From an uncultured Dyadobacter sp. (GTDB lineage: Bacteria > Bacteroidota > Bacteroidia > Cytophagales > Spirosomataceae): a stretch of 64,000 bases of DNA. Position 1 is the stretch's first letter. Every line of letters starts with the position of its first letter. Positions 18,785-28,900 of this stretch are shown piece after piece. Where the stretch lies: positions 186,001-250,000 of the forward strand of contig NZ_CAMLSE010000003.1 in assembly GCF_946482605.1 (NCBI RefSeq), read 5' to 3'. The notes under the pieces were generated by a model. It saw only the letters and a program-made list of their open reading frames with translations, was not told where the DNA came from and searched no databases. The translations under genes and the position numbers were made by a program.

Positions 18785-19180
18785 ATGTCGAACCTTGCAT
18801 TCATTTCGCCCTTTTTTATTGTTTCGAACATACACGATTCGGTTGCATTCTATGTCGGCAAACTTGGCTTTGAACTGATTTATATGGGGCCGGAAGGTGA
18901 TCCTTTTCATGCCATGGTGGGCCGCGACCATGTTTTCCTGATGCTCAAAGCGATTACCGAAGAGATAAAGCCGGTCCCTAATCACACCCGCCACGAATGG
19001 GCAGCCTGGGATGCGTACATTTCCACCAAGGATCCGGACGCATTGTTCGAAGAATACACTTCGGCCGGGGTATCGTTCCGCCAGCCGATCCGGAATAATG
19101 ACGACGGGCTTCGCGGTTTCGAAGTGGCAGATGCCGATGGTTACGTCCTGTTTTTCGGAAGGCCCGACCCGCCCGCATAA
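18785..19180 (+). CDS. VOC-family (glyoxalase/bleomycin-resistance fold) protein
   Basis: 131 residues from the ATG at 18785; the frame is open further upstream into the protease gene, but the family begins here. Paired beta-alpha-beta-beta-beta modules are seen: SPFFIVSNIHDSVAFYVGKLGFELIY opening (residues ~8-32) and VSFRQPIRNNDDGLRGFEVADADGYVLFFG at the end, where the last Glu/Asp region usually completes a metal site. Whether it is a dioxygenase, lyase or drug-binding protein cannot be read from sequence. It is convergent with the thioredoxin-like gene. Confidence 0.8.
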   Translation: MSNLAFISPFFIVSNIHDSVAFYVGKLGFELIYMGPEGDPFHAMVGRDHVFLMLKAITEEIKPVPNHTRHEWAAWDAYISTKDPDALFEEYTSAGVSFRQPIRNNDDGLRGFEVADADGYVLFFGRPDPPA

Positions 19181-19186
19181 GGTGCA

Positions 19187-19216
19187 GGAAGTCCGGACAC
19201 CACGTTCCGGACTTCC
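19187..19216. terminator. Terminator hairpin between VOC gene and thioredoxin-like gene
   Basis: A perfect 11-bp inverted repeat (ggaagtccgga at 19187-19197; tccggacttcc at 19206-19216) with an 8-base loop lies in the 44-base gap between two convergent stop codons, so it can serve both transcripts. The T-tract is weak. Confidence 0.65.
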
Positions 19217-19224
19217 CGTATTGC

Positions 19225-19455
19225 CTATTTCAGGTCTTCGATCGAAGCGCCGAAATTGATATGTAACACATTGCCCTGAGGGGTCACCAGTGCCGGAACC
19301 GATTTGACACCAAGCTTCTCGGCCTCGGCAACCTTTGCAGGCTCTTCGCCCAAATGCACTACTTCCACCAGTTCACCGGGGATCAGGTTCAGCACGTCTT
19401 GTTCCGCACTGATACAAACTGGACATCCTGCATGATAAAAAACTGCCTTTTTCAT
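19225..19455 (-). CDS. Small thioredoxin/glutaredoxin-like protein
   Basis: 76 residues, close to the size of a glutaredoxin. The redox motif C11-P-V-C14 follows the first beta strand (KKAVFYHAGCPVC), and a cis-Pro segment (VKSVPALVTPQG) is in the expected place. No signal peptide, so cytosolic. A thiol-disulfide exchange role is likely; partner unknown. Confidence 0.8.
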   Translation of the reverse strand: MKKAVFYHAGCPVCISAEQDVLNLIPGELVEVVHLGEEPAKVAEAEKLGVKSVPALVTPQGNVLHINFGASIEDLK

Positions 19456-19591
19456 GATGTTGATTTCAAATGGTCTTTTGCGATATCGCGAAGCGAAATT
19501 ATAGCCGCATTGGACCAGTTATATGGTGCAGTTTTTACAAAAAGTAGTAGTCCAGAAATTTACTCACGCCGTGCAGCACAGGACCCCACCA

Positions 19592-21796
19592 CTACTCCAC
19601 GACAAGCCAGGTGTACCCTTCCGCCGGGATCTCAACTTTGTAATCCACCTCATAGTTTCGGTCGACTTTGAATGTCTTCGCTGCCCCTTCCTTCACCCTG
19701 ATCTTTACAGATGCATGGCTGGCGGTGTAATAAAGTGGTAGTTTAATGTTCCTGACCACATTTTCACCGGTCGGATTGTAAAGCATGACCAGGCCTTTCT
19801 GAGGCAGTTCCGGGTTCACGTGCATAATGCCGTCCCAATCGCGGCCATCGGCACGGCGAAGGTGGATAATGTCGGAATTGAGAATGTCGCGATACTTTTT
19901 ATACCAGCTGATCACATTGCTCACCGTCTTCTTCGTCTCGTCGGTATCGTAGAGGCGCGGACCGCGGTAGCATGCCTGCACGCCGGCACCATAGTATTGC
20001 ATCATCAGCTGCTCATAAGCATCCAGGTGCTCCGAAAGCGGTTCTAGTACCGCCTCCGGCCCGCCGCCCTGGTATTTGGTAAGCGGTACGAAGCCCCACA
20101 CCATCGACGGCGTTTCGTTCCAGGTCGCGTCGAAGATATTCTGGCGATTCAGGATTTTCTGCTGCTCGCGCGGGAGCGAAAAGTTTACTTCCCGGTAACC
20201 AAGACCCACTTTGTTGGTACCATCGAGGAAGTACCAGTCGGGCGCATTGACATAGATACCATTCTCGTTGCACCAGTGATAAAGGCTCTTCTGCAGCGCC
20301 ATTTGCCTCCATTGGGAGTCGGCCAGGCCCTCGTGCCCCGGGTGCGAGGTGGATGCGCAAACGTCGCCCGGGTAAGGTCCGTCGTTTTCAAAGATATCAA
20401 AACCGGTTTCGCTCATGAATTTTTTCAGCTTGTCCAGGTAAGCCAGCCCCCATTTGCTGCCCAGGCAGGGCGCATTGCCAAAGAATGCACCGCCTGTTTT
20501 CCCGGTTTTAGGATTGATCACATCGTCCTCCTCGCTGATCTTCCGCGAGCTGAAAAGCGAGTAGCTGCCGATCATGACCTTTTTGCTATGGGCATAATCC
20601 GTCAGGTCTTTCCATTTTTTAAGGTTTTCAGCCGATACATCTTCCATATTACAATGGCTTCCGAAGCTGAGGATCAATGCTTCATAACCGGTGGCTGCGC
20701 ATTGATCGATCGCCGTCCGCACCTGGTCGTCGTTTTTACTGACCAAATGCATAAAAATCGGGTTAATCGTCGTCCACGGCGCGATAGTCCGGTACATCTT
20801 ACGGACGGCCATTCCCTTGCGCTCCCGGTCGTAGCTGTCCATCAGCAGTTCGTAGCTGCGAATGGATTCCAGCTTTTCGCCCGCTTTGAGACGAGCTCCC
20901 ATGTCGACTTTCGGATGCACTTCCAGCAGGCAGGGCGTCTGGTAATCATAGTTAACCTGCGAGGTATAACTTTTATCCACCTTCCAGTGCGTAGCCTGGT
21001 CGCTGAGCGGGTAGCGCATGGCATTGTTGAATGCGAAATTGTTTTCGATGTACAAACCATTCGGTTTGGCCATTTCTTCCGGCTTGCCCACCACCGCGCT
21101 TTCCTCTTCCGTCACGGCCAGTATTTCATTCACGACCTGGTCCACCGTCACGTCTTTCTTGCTTTTGTTTTCGATCGTCACCCATTTGGACACCAGCGGA
21201 ATGCCGTCGAAGATCGCGTAATGCACGTATACATCCACGCCCACAAGCGCAGGTAGCGACGAGCCAAAACGGAATGTCACTTCGCTTCCGGTTGCGTTTT
21301 TCTTGCTACCGGCCCACATCGTAGTCTTCCAATTCAGGTAAGGCTCTATTTTTGAGATTTTCAGGTCGATATAATGCAATGCGCTGTCCGACACTTTCAG
21401 CTGATCGATCCACTGCGGCAGCAGGTAGGCATTCTCTTTTTGACCATACAAACCACCGACATTATAGGCGACGCCATTCAGCACCACCCTCGCTTCGGGT
21501 TTCACCGCGCGGAGCAATTGCTGGCCATTCGTCAGGTTCTTGTATTCGATGCAGGCAAGGTCGGGTTTGAGCCGGAACGCCCGTTTCACCAGGCCATTGG
21601 TCATTACAATGTCCCTGCCATCGGGCGATTGCTCGATCCGCGCTTTGGCAGGCCCGGGTTGGATAAGCCAGTCGCCCGACGCAACGGCGCCCGGCGCAAC
21701 GGCGCCCGACGCGACGGCGCCCGGCGAACCGGCGCCCGGCGTTTGCGCCTGAGCGCCAAAACTGAGTAGACCCAATGCTAAAAAAAGGTATTTCAT
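19592..21796 (-). CDS. Alpha-galactosidase-like (GH-D clan-like) secreted glycosidase, substrate unassigned
   Basis: 734 residues. Signal peptide (1-17), a short repeat linker of (P/S)GAVA pentapeptides (about 18-41), a beta-sandwich region (about 45-330) and a TIM barrel whose segments read MHLVSKNDDQVRTAIDQC, GYEALILSFGSH, KVMIGSYSLFSSR and GFDIFENDGPYPGD; the Asp of FENDGPYPG is in the place of the nucleophile of the alpha-galactosidase fold. A C-terminal beta domain ends in GYTWLVVE. Sequence motifs differ from classical GH27/GH36 (no IKIDF), so I leave substrate open. It is the last gene of locus 2, 39 bases downstream of the GH89 gene, which suggests the two act on the same glycan. Confidence 0.65.
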   Translation of the reverse strand: MKYLFLALGLLSFGAQAQTPGAGSPGAVASGAVAPGAVASGDWLIQPGPAKARIEQSPDGRDIVMTNGLVKRAFRLKPDLACIEYKNLTNGQQLLRAVKPEARVVLNGVAYNVGGLYGQKENAYLLPQWIDQLKVSDSALHYIDLKISKIEPYLNWKTTMWAGSKKNATGSEVTFRFGSSLPALVGVDVYVHYAIFDGIPLVSKWVTIENKSKKDVTVDQVVNEILAVTEEESAVVGKPEEMAKPNGLYIENNFAFNNAMRYPLSDQATHWKVDKSYTSQVNYDYQTPCLLEVHPKVDMGARLKAGEKLESIRSYELLMDSYDRERKGMAVRKMYRTIAPWTTINPIFMHLVSKNDDQVRTAIDQCAATGYEALILSFGSHCNMEDVSAENLKKWKDLTDYAHSKKVMIGSYSLFSSRKISEEDDVINPKTGKTGGAFFGNAPCLGSKWGLAYLDKLKKFMSETGFDIFENDGPYPGDVCASTSHPGHEGLADSQWRQMALQKSLYHWCNENGIYVNAPDWYFLDGTNKVGLGYREVNFSLPREQQKILNRQNIFDATWNETPSMVWGFVPLTKYQGGGPEAVLEPLSEHLDAYEQLMMQYYGAGVQACYRGPRLYDTDETKKTVSNVISWYKKYRDILNSDIIHLRRADGRDWDGIMHVNPELPQKGLVMLYNPTGENVVRNIKLPLYYTASHASVKIRVKEGAAKTFKVDRNYEVDYKVEIPAEGYTWLVVE
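21674..21741 (-). repeat. 15-bp tandem repeat encoding (P/S)GAVA
   Basis: Four and a half direct copies of a 15-bp unit (gcccgacgcaacggc and variants, starting at 21674, 21689, 21704, 21719 and 21734) lie inside the N-terminal coding part of the alpha-galactosidase-like gene. Each unit is five codons, so copy-number change would lengthen or shorten the linker behind the signal peptide without a frameshift. Confidence 0.85.
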
Positions 21797-21835
21797 AAAA
21801 GGTATTTGGGATTGATTTAAGAGCTGCTAAAAAGG

Positions 21836-24076
21836 TTATTTTGCGTACACTTCTGCCGCAACAGGGTTCCATTTGCTGAAAAGCCTCTTTACGGTTTCGA
21901 TTTCGTCGCCCTGTGGCTTCGTCGGCAGCGTGGCGTCGTGCCGATCGCCCCATTCCGCCTCCCAGCGCGCTATCATTCGGTAAAAATCGTTGGCCTCATT
22001 GGCAGGCCGCTTGAAACGATGGTTGATGTTACCTTCCTGGTATCGTTCATCCACATGCTTCTCTAATTCTTTTTCCAAAAATACAATAAACATTTCCCAG
22101 CGCGGCTTATAAAAAGTACCCACCATGCCATTCCATTGCCTTGCCGAATAGTCGTACTGGATCGCCTGGGGGTGATAAGGTCCCCAAATCGTGACCAGGC
22201 TGCGGGCATTCTTCTCATACAGGTCCTTTTCCGCCTCCGTTAGGCCAATGGCGCGGGCGTCGGCGATCCACTTACCGAGCAGAAAATCCTGCCGCGTGCC
22301 CAGAAGCGCATCGAAATCGTCCATCAGATCGAGGAACCGGCGGCTCTCCGTCTCAAAACCGGCCTTGCTGCCATCCGTGTAGGCCCTGGCCATCCTGCGC
22401 TGCAACGGGATCGCGAGGTCGGCCATGCATTGCCGCATGAGGTCTACCAGGTCATAACGGTAGGTTTCCGTTTTTTGAACAGGCTTGGAGGCCTGCTGCA
22501 ATGCACGAACAGCCGGCCAGAGACTACGGAAGGGATAGTTTTTCTCCGAATTCAACGCGCCGTTCGGCGACGCGCCATTTACCACCAGTGCCGGCCGGGC
22601 GCAAATCGCCGATTCCCTGAAAGTTTCCACGCCGTGTCGGCCGTAAACCGTGTTCAGCAAGGTGTCCCAGCACGCGCGCGCCTGCCCGTCTGCGGAGCCG
22701 TAGCGTGCCCTCAGGTAGTCGCCCAGCCATTGCTTTGTATCGGGCTTGTGCGCGTACCAGGCCATTTCGGAGGCAGCCTCGTAAATAATCGGGTTGTGCT
22801 CGCTGGCCTCGGGGAACATACCAATGCCTGTCAATGCGCGGGTCTGCTGTTTTTCAAGGAGCAAGTTGGGAAAGCGGGTCAACACGGCTTCCAGGTCGCC
22901 GCCCATCGCACTGTTCCCGCCAAAGTTATGGATAATGCCCGCCACCCACGGACGCTCCCAGAATGCCCCGCTGTTCTTCCATTTGGACGAATTCAGGTCC
23001 AGCATCAGAATTCGGTCGGCCGGAATAGCCTCTACAATGGGTTTGCGCATACTCCAAGTTTGCATCGCGATAACCGCTTTGGGGTCCACGGCGGCGGTTG
23101 CTTCGAAAATCTGTTTTCCCACGGCTGACAAATAGGCGCTGTCTTTCCGCGGCGGCTCGCCTTCGTGGAAAGGATCGGCCGCATACAGGTGGTCGGTCCC
23201 GAAAAGTTTGGTTTGCTCTTCCAGAAATGTCCTGGTCATTTTCGCAAACAATGGGTCGGTCGGGTCCAGCTGGGCGGTACCGGGGCCGACGAAAAACCAC
23301 ACCGATTTCTTGACGATGCTTGCCTGCGGCTGTTTTTCGATCAGTTTCAGGGGAACGTAACCCGTGAAGCCCTGCAAGATCGGCGTCATCCCGAGCGAGC
23401 GCTCGCGTTCCAGGATCTTCTGCCCGAGGATCACGCTCCGGTCGATCCAGTTTTGCGGCAGCGGCCCGAATATGCTTTCGATGTTGGTCATCCATTGCCA
23501 GGCCGCGTAGGCCGGGCCTACAAGAAAACTTCTGATCTCGTCGTCGTTCATTCCGTATCGGCGGAGCGTATTCTGCCACACGGCCTCCTGCCCGGTAATG
23601 GCCAGCGGCAGGTTAATGCCGTGCATCGCCATCCAGTCAATCTCCCTTTCCCACCTCGCCCAGTCCCACCAGGTCATGGTATAGTTAAAAGTGCAGTAGT
23701 TGAGATACGCCCGGTGGTCGTAGGGCGTCTGTTTTCTCAACTTCTCTTTTAAAACGGGGAGTTTGGCAGGTAAACGAAGGTTATCGCCATTCCACGAAAC
23801 CTGGCAATGGGCATAATATTTCAGGTACCAGTTGAGCGCCGAAGCCACCGAAACCGCATTGCTTCCCCGCAGCATTACCTTATTGTCGATGCTTTCAATT
23901 TCAAAAACATCTTTTCCATGCTCTCTGGCTATGATTTCTACTCTAAACTTCTCTGCGTGGGAAGGCACCACACGTTTCAGCAATGCTTCCGCAGCCGTTT
24001 TCTGGTCGGCGGGCCCGTATGCGAAAGACAATGTGGTGACGCACAGGAATATTCCCGCGAGCATTCCTCTTATCAT
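21836..24076 (-). CDS. Alpha-N-acetylglucosaminidase, GH89 (NAGLU-type)
   Basis: 746 residues from the Met at 24076, which gives a clean signal peptide (MIRGMLAGIFLCVTTLSFAYG); the frame is open 20 codons further up. The family order is clear: small N-terminal alpha/beta domain, then the TIM barrel with YLNYCTFNYTMTWWDWARWE, DWMAMHGINLPLAITGQEA and MTPILQGFTGYVP, and a helical C-terminal domain. The two catalytic Glu can be placed at E305 (DPFHEGEPP) and E423 (GMFPEASEHNP); their 118-residue spacing equals what I recall for E483/E601 of the Clostridium perfringens enzyme. It removes terminal alpha-linked GlcNAc. It lies between susD and the alpha-galactosidase-like gene in locus 2. Confidence 0.93.
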   Translation of the reverse strand: MIRGMLAGIFLCVTTLSFAYGPADQKTAAEALLKRVVPSHAEKFRVEIIAREHGKDVFEIESIDNKVMLRGSNAVSVASALNWYLKYYAHCQVSWNGDNLRLPAKLPVLKEKLRKQTPYDHRAYLNYCTFNYTMTWWDWARWEREIDWMAMHGINLPLAITGQEAVWQNTLRRYGMNDDEIRSFLVGPAYAAWQWMTNIESIFGPLPQNWIDRSVILGQKILERERSLGMTPILQGFTGYVPLKLIEKQPQASIVKKSVWFFVGPGTAQLDPTDPLFAKMTRTFLEEQTKLFGTDHLYAADPFHEGEPPRKDSAYLSAVGKQIFEATAAVDPKAVIAMQTWSMRKPIVEAIPADRILMLDLNSSKWKNSGAFWERPWVAGIIHNFGGNSAMGGDLEAVLTRFPNLLLEKQQTRALTGIGMFPEASEHNPIIYEAASEMAWYAHKPDTKQWLGDYLRARYGSADGQARACWDTLLNTVYGRHGVETFRESAICARPALVVNGASPNGALNSEKNYPFRSLWPAVRALQQASKPVQKTETYRYDLVDLMRQCMADLAIPLQRRMARAYTDGSKAGFETESRRFLDLMDDFDALLGTRQDFLLGKWIADARAIGLTEAEKDLYEKNARSLVTIWGPYHPQAIQYDYSARQWNGMVGTFYKPRWEMFIVFLEKELEKHVDERYQEGNINHRFKRPANEANDFYRMIARWEAEWGDRHDATLPTKPQGDEIETVKRLFSKWNPVAAEVYAK

Positions 24077-24147
24077 ATATTCAGCAAAAAATCGGTGAAA
24101 GAAAAGTATCCCGAAGGCACTCGGCCCCCGGGACACCCGTTTGAACC

Positions 24148-25860
24148 TTACATTCCTTCCAGCGGGTCGAAAGTGCCGTCGCCCCAGCCTTTGGTTTGTT
24201 TCAGATTGGCATTTCCCTGAATGGTAGCCGTGTTCAGCGGCAGGAAATACATATTTTCATTGTACACCATCGGCGCATTGTCGCGGTCGTAGAGCGTGTA
24301 GGTAAACCCTCCCGGCTTCGAAGCATCGGTGTTCAGGATCATCGCATGACGTTTGTCCTTGCCTGTCATTTTCAGGTGCATCAGCCGCCATCTTCTCAAA
24401 TCCCACAACCTTTTCTGCTCGAATGCAAACTCGACGTAGCGCTCATCCTGGATGGCCTGCCGCATTTCCGCTTGCCCCATGGACGGGTTCAGTCCGTACA
24501 ATTTACCGGCGAGGGAAGCGTCCCCCGGCGTCGTTTCGTTGATGCCGGCCCGTTTACGGATCTGTTTCAGCACGTCGAACGCCTCAGCCAGTTTATTGAG
24601 CTCCATTGCTGCTTCGGCATAGTTCAACAGTACTTCCGCGTAGCGCATATCGATGTAATCCGTTCCCGAAATCTGTGAATTGGTAATGTCCAGTGACTCG
24701 TCGATCGCCTTTCTCGAATAGTAGCCGGTGAGCGTTCCATTCTGTTTGCCGTAAGAATAGCCGTTGCCGGAGGCGTCGGCATTCAGTTCCATGGTTTTAC
24801 CAAGATAAGATACCCCGTTGTAGACAACCGTCGTATAAAACCGGTTGTCCCGGTTCTGCCAGCTTTTGGTCACATCGCCGGCATATTGCGGATCGTTCCA
24901 GGAAGTCTTTTTGCCGTTTTTGAGCGGAAACGCGTCCACCAGCTCCTGCGTAGGATGACAGCCGCCCGTCGCATTGGCCGTAAAATCGATGGGCCTCACG
25001 GCAGCGTCGCGGTTCTGGGTGCGTCCGGCGGGGTTCAGGAAACGGATCGCGAAAATTACCTCCTTGTTCATTTCAGCCAGGAACAATGCCGCATTGCTGT
25101 AAGTATCTGTCAAGCCGGCTCCTTTGGAAGAGAGATAAGTCATTGCTTCCTTATTGGCATCGTAAGCCGCCTGCCAGTGCGCCGCATTGTTGGCGGGATT
25201 GAACTGCGGGCTGGCGCGGAACAGCAACACGCGCCCTTTCATCGCCAGCGCCGCGCCTTTGGTAACGCGTCCCAGATCTGCGGCCGGATAAGATTCCGGC
25301 AGTTCACCTGCCGCGGCATTCAACTCAGAAATCACGAAGTCGAAGCATTCCTTCGTCGAATTACGCGGCACGCGCAGGTCGTCGTCGCGCTCCTGTGCGG
25401 TGGTGACGAGCGGCACACCGCCGTATCGCTTGATCAATTCGAAGTAAACGAGTGCCCGGATAAAGCGTACCTGTCCTTTCAGCGGGGTCTTGGTCGCCTG
25501 ATCGATCGTGCTGGCCGGTTTATCGATCTCCTGCAAAAACAGGTTCATTTTACGGATATCGGCATAGGGCCAGTAACCTGGCATGCCACCGTTCAGGACA
25601 TTGTCGATCGTGGTTGTACCCGAGATCCAGCTATTGCTGCGGGAAGCTTCGTCGGTCGCATCAGCCAGTGACACATCCCAGGACGGCACCGACAGGTAAA
25701 TGTTGTTTACAAAAGCCGTTGCCAGCGCGGGATCCGTCCAAACGTCCCGTTCAGTAACGGCCGACAGGTTCTTTTTGTCCAACACATCCTCACAGGACAT
25801 CAGTCCGAGGGAACTTGCCAGCATTAAAGCGCACAGGTATTGATATGTTCTCTTTCTCAT
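24148..25860 (-). CDS. SusD/RagB-type surface glycan-binding lipoprotein (locus 2)
   Basis: 570 residues. The signal peptide ends in a lipobox (LGLMSC). SusD hallmarks: KGQVRFIRALVYFELIKRYGGVPLV (about 128-152), DMRYAEVLLNYAEAAMELN, ERYVEFAFEQKRLWDLRRW and a closing NMYFLPLNTATIQGN segment. It follows its susC partner by 46 bases and precedes GH89. The ligand should be a glycan carrying terminal alpha-GlcNAc, judged from the downstream enzyme. Confidence 0.95.
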   Translation of the reverse strand: MRKRTYQYLCALMLASSLGLMSCEDVLDKKNLSAVTERDVWTDPALATAFVNNIYLSVPSWDVSLADATDEASRSNSWISGTTTIDNVLNGGMPGYWPYADIRKMNLFLQEIDKPASTIDQATKTPLKGQVRFIRALVYFELIKRYGGVPLVTTAQERDDDLRVPRNSTKECFDFVISELNAAAGELPESYPAADLGRVTKGAALAMKGRVLLFRASPQFNPANNAAHWQAAYDANKEAMTYLSSKGAGLTDTYSNAALFLAEMNKEVIFAIRFLNPAGRTQNRDAAVRPIDFTANATGGCHPTQELVDAFPLKNGKKTSWNDPQYAGDVTKSWQNRDNRFYTTVVYNGVSYLGKTMELNADASGNGYSYGKQNGTLTGYYSRKAIDESLDITNSQISGTDYIDMRYAEVLLNYAEAAMELNKLAEAFDVLKQIRKRAGINETTPGDASLAGKLYGLNPSMGQAEMRQAIQDERYVEFAFEQKRLWDLRRWRLMHLKMTGKDKRHAMILNTDASKPGGFTYTLYDRDNAPMVYNENMYFLPLNTATIQGNANLKQTKGWGDGTFDPLEGM

Positions 25861-25906
25861 TTTAGTCTAAGTCTTGGATCAAATGAAACATGGTTACCCG
25901 CCCGGC

Positions 25907-28900
25907 TCAGAACCTGAGGGACAATCCTGCATTATAGCTTTTCATGATGGGATACTGGTACACGCCGTAATTGCCTTCGATCGCTTCGGGATCGGAGACG
26001 TCGATCTTATCGAACGTAAGCAAGTTGGCACCGGATACATATATACGTAATGCACCGATCCCCAGTTTGTTAGTCAAAACCTTCGGCAGTGAATAGCCGA
26101 TCTCGATGTTTTTCAACCGGATGTAATTACCGTTCATGAGCCAGAACGAAGAAGCTTCCCTGCTTGCACCATAGCTGCTCGCACCTATGCCGCCCACGCG
26201 AGGGTATTTGGCACCCGGGTTCTCCGGCGACCAGGAATCCGTCCATATTTTTAGTACCGCCTGCTCATCCCAGAGGTCGCCGCGGTTCGGGAACATGATC
26301 TTGCGATTCGCAACGCCCTGGAACAGCACATTGAGGTCAAAGCCTTTCCAGCGGCCGCCGGTGGTGATCCCGTACATGATTTCCGGCGTCACACCCTGCC
26401 TCGACAACACGACCATATCTTTCGAATCGACCGTACCATCTCCGTTCTGATCTTTCAGGATCACATCGCCCAGCGACCATTCGTAAGTGCCCCATTTAGG
26501 CAGGTTTTCCAGATCGGCCTGGGTGCGGGCAATGCCGGCGGCTTCATAACCCCTCAGATAGCCGATGGGCCGTCCGATAGGTATCTGATAATCAAAGGCT
26601 CCTGCTGCATAATCCTGCTGTTTGACTTTATTACGGGCAAAACTGAGGTTTCCGCCCACAAAATACTGCAATCCGTTTTTAAGGGTGTGGTCATGTCGCG
26701 CGGTCACTTCGATTCCCTGATTGTTCACGATGCCATAGTTTTCCCTGGGGAGCGTCGCACCAAATGTATTGGGTATCGAGATGATCCTTGTACCGAGGAT
26801 ATCATAGGTATACTTCCTGAAATAGTCCAGTTCAAAACTCAGCAACCCTCTCCACAGCGATCCTTCGAGCCCGATGTCGGTGATACGTGTTTTTTCCCAG
26901 GTAATGTCGTAGTTGGGCAATGCGCCCGGCGCAATGCCGGAAGTGGCCGAACCGAACACGGCGCCGCCTGCGACGGAGAAGACACTCTGGTAACCATATT
27001 CCGCCACTTGTACCCCTCCATCATTTCCCAGCAAACCATACGACGCTCGCAGTTTCAGGTTATCGATGTTTTTGAAATTATTTTTGACAAAAGCTTCCTC
27101 CGACAAACGCCAGCCCGCCGAAACCGACGGAAAGAATCCCCAGCGCCCTTCCGGCGCAAATTTCAGCGAAGCGTCCGAACGGAAGTTGGCTTCAAACAGG
27201 TACTTTTCATTGTAGGAATAGGTTACACGGCCGATGTAGCCCAAACGTCCGGTTTCGGAAGCCCTTCCCGTCGCGCTTTGGTTCTCACTGGCGGCATTGC
27301 CGATAAACAACTGATCGATGGATGGCGTTAGCAATTTGTTCCGGAAGCCATAAAGGTAATTCCCCGTACCTTCCGACTGCTCATACATTCCCATGATCGT
27401 CAGGAAATGCTTTTCGTTGAAGGTCTTTTCGTATTGCAGCCCCGCATTGAGCTGGTAGGAATTCGTTTCGTCAAACGATGCAAAGGCACTGTTGTCCCAG
27501 TCGCCAAGCAGGAGATTATTGGTCACCTCCTCGGTCAGCAGGTGGTTATGGCCGCCGGTTGTCTTGAATTCGGAAACAGGGTACTTCTTCCGTACGGTTT
27601 TATCGTATTCGTAGTACTTCCTGTAATTAAAGGAAACATTCGCTTTCAGGCCGTCGATCCCGGGAATGGCGTAATCCAGTTTCAGGATTCCATTAAAAGT
27701 ATTCTTTTTGAGGCTTCTCAAACCCGCATTATCAATGAGCCCGATCGGGTTCCATTGCTGGAATGCACGCACATATTTATCCCCGATTTTCCAGGGCATG
27801 AAGGACGGCTTGTTCAGCAGGCCCCGGTAGAGATCATACATCCGGTCATCATCACCACCATCGTAGGGCCAGTAGGGCCGGTCCCTTTTTTGCAGACTGG
27901 CGTCGATCATCAGGGCCATATTCAGGCCTTTGGCGATTTTGGCATCGACGTTCGACCGGAGGTTAAAACGGTCATATTTAAGGTTTTTGAACCCGCCGTC
28001 CTGAAAGTTGTATCCCAGGCTGGAAAAATACTTCACCTTTTCGCTTCCACCTGAAACGCTCAGGTTGTGCTGAGTGAAAACAGGATCCTGCCAGGCGCCT
28101 TTGAACCAGTCATGGTTGATGTTGTTGTTTTTGAAATAATCGATTTCGTCCTGCGTGTAATAGGAAGGGTCGGTTACGGGCCTGTTGTTAAACCTGGCGA
28201 CATTGTTCCGGTACAATGCGTGCTCGTATGCACTCATCCGCTCGGGAACTTTGCTGGGAGATTCCTTTCCTAAATACGCGCTGTACGTGAATGTGGGCGC
28301 GTCCGTTGTACCCCGCTTGGTAGTCACCAGTATGACCCCGTTAGCAGCACGGGCACCGTAAACCGCCGCAGAAGTAGCATCCTTCAAAACCGAAATATTG
28401 TCTACTTCCGTCGGGCTGAGGGCCTCGAAATCACCCGCCGTACGCACAATCCCATCGATAACATAAATCGGATCAGCCGAATTGAAGGTGCTTTTCCCCC
28501 GGATGATCAGCGTGCTTCCCGATCCGGGCGCCCCGCTCTTCTGGGTGGCGAACAGGCCTGCTACCCGTCCTGCCAGCGCATTGGTGATGTTGGCAGTAGG
28601 CACGTTCCTGATCGCGTCGGCGGAGACCGTGCTCACGGCGCCGGTCATGGTGATCTTTTTCTGCGCACCATACCCTACCACCACCACCTCATTCAGCGCA
28701 CTCGCCAGTGGTTCCAGTTTGATATCCAGGTAAGTTCTGCCGCCAATGGGCACTTCCTTGGACACAAACCCTACAAAACTGAACACCAGCGTACCCTCCC
28801 CGCCGGGGGCATCGAAGGAGAACTCCCCTTCCGCATTGGTAAGCGTCCCGTTGGTGGTCCCTTTGAGCAGAATGCTGACGCCCGCGAGCGGCATGCCGAT

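Noticed and set aside
21674..21741. CRISPR or intergenic satellite
   Set aside because: The 15-bp repeats have no spacers and lie inside a coding frame as a peptide repeat.
24077..24136. Upstream start for the GH89 gene (adds 20 codons)
   Set aside because: The added residues do not form a signal peptide and the start would sit only 11 bases from the susD stop; the internal Met gives a clean signal sequence.
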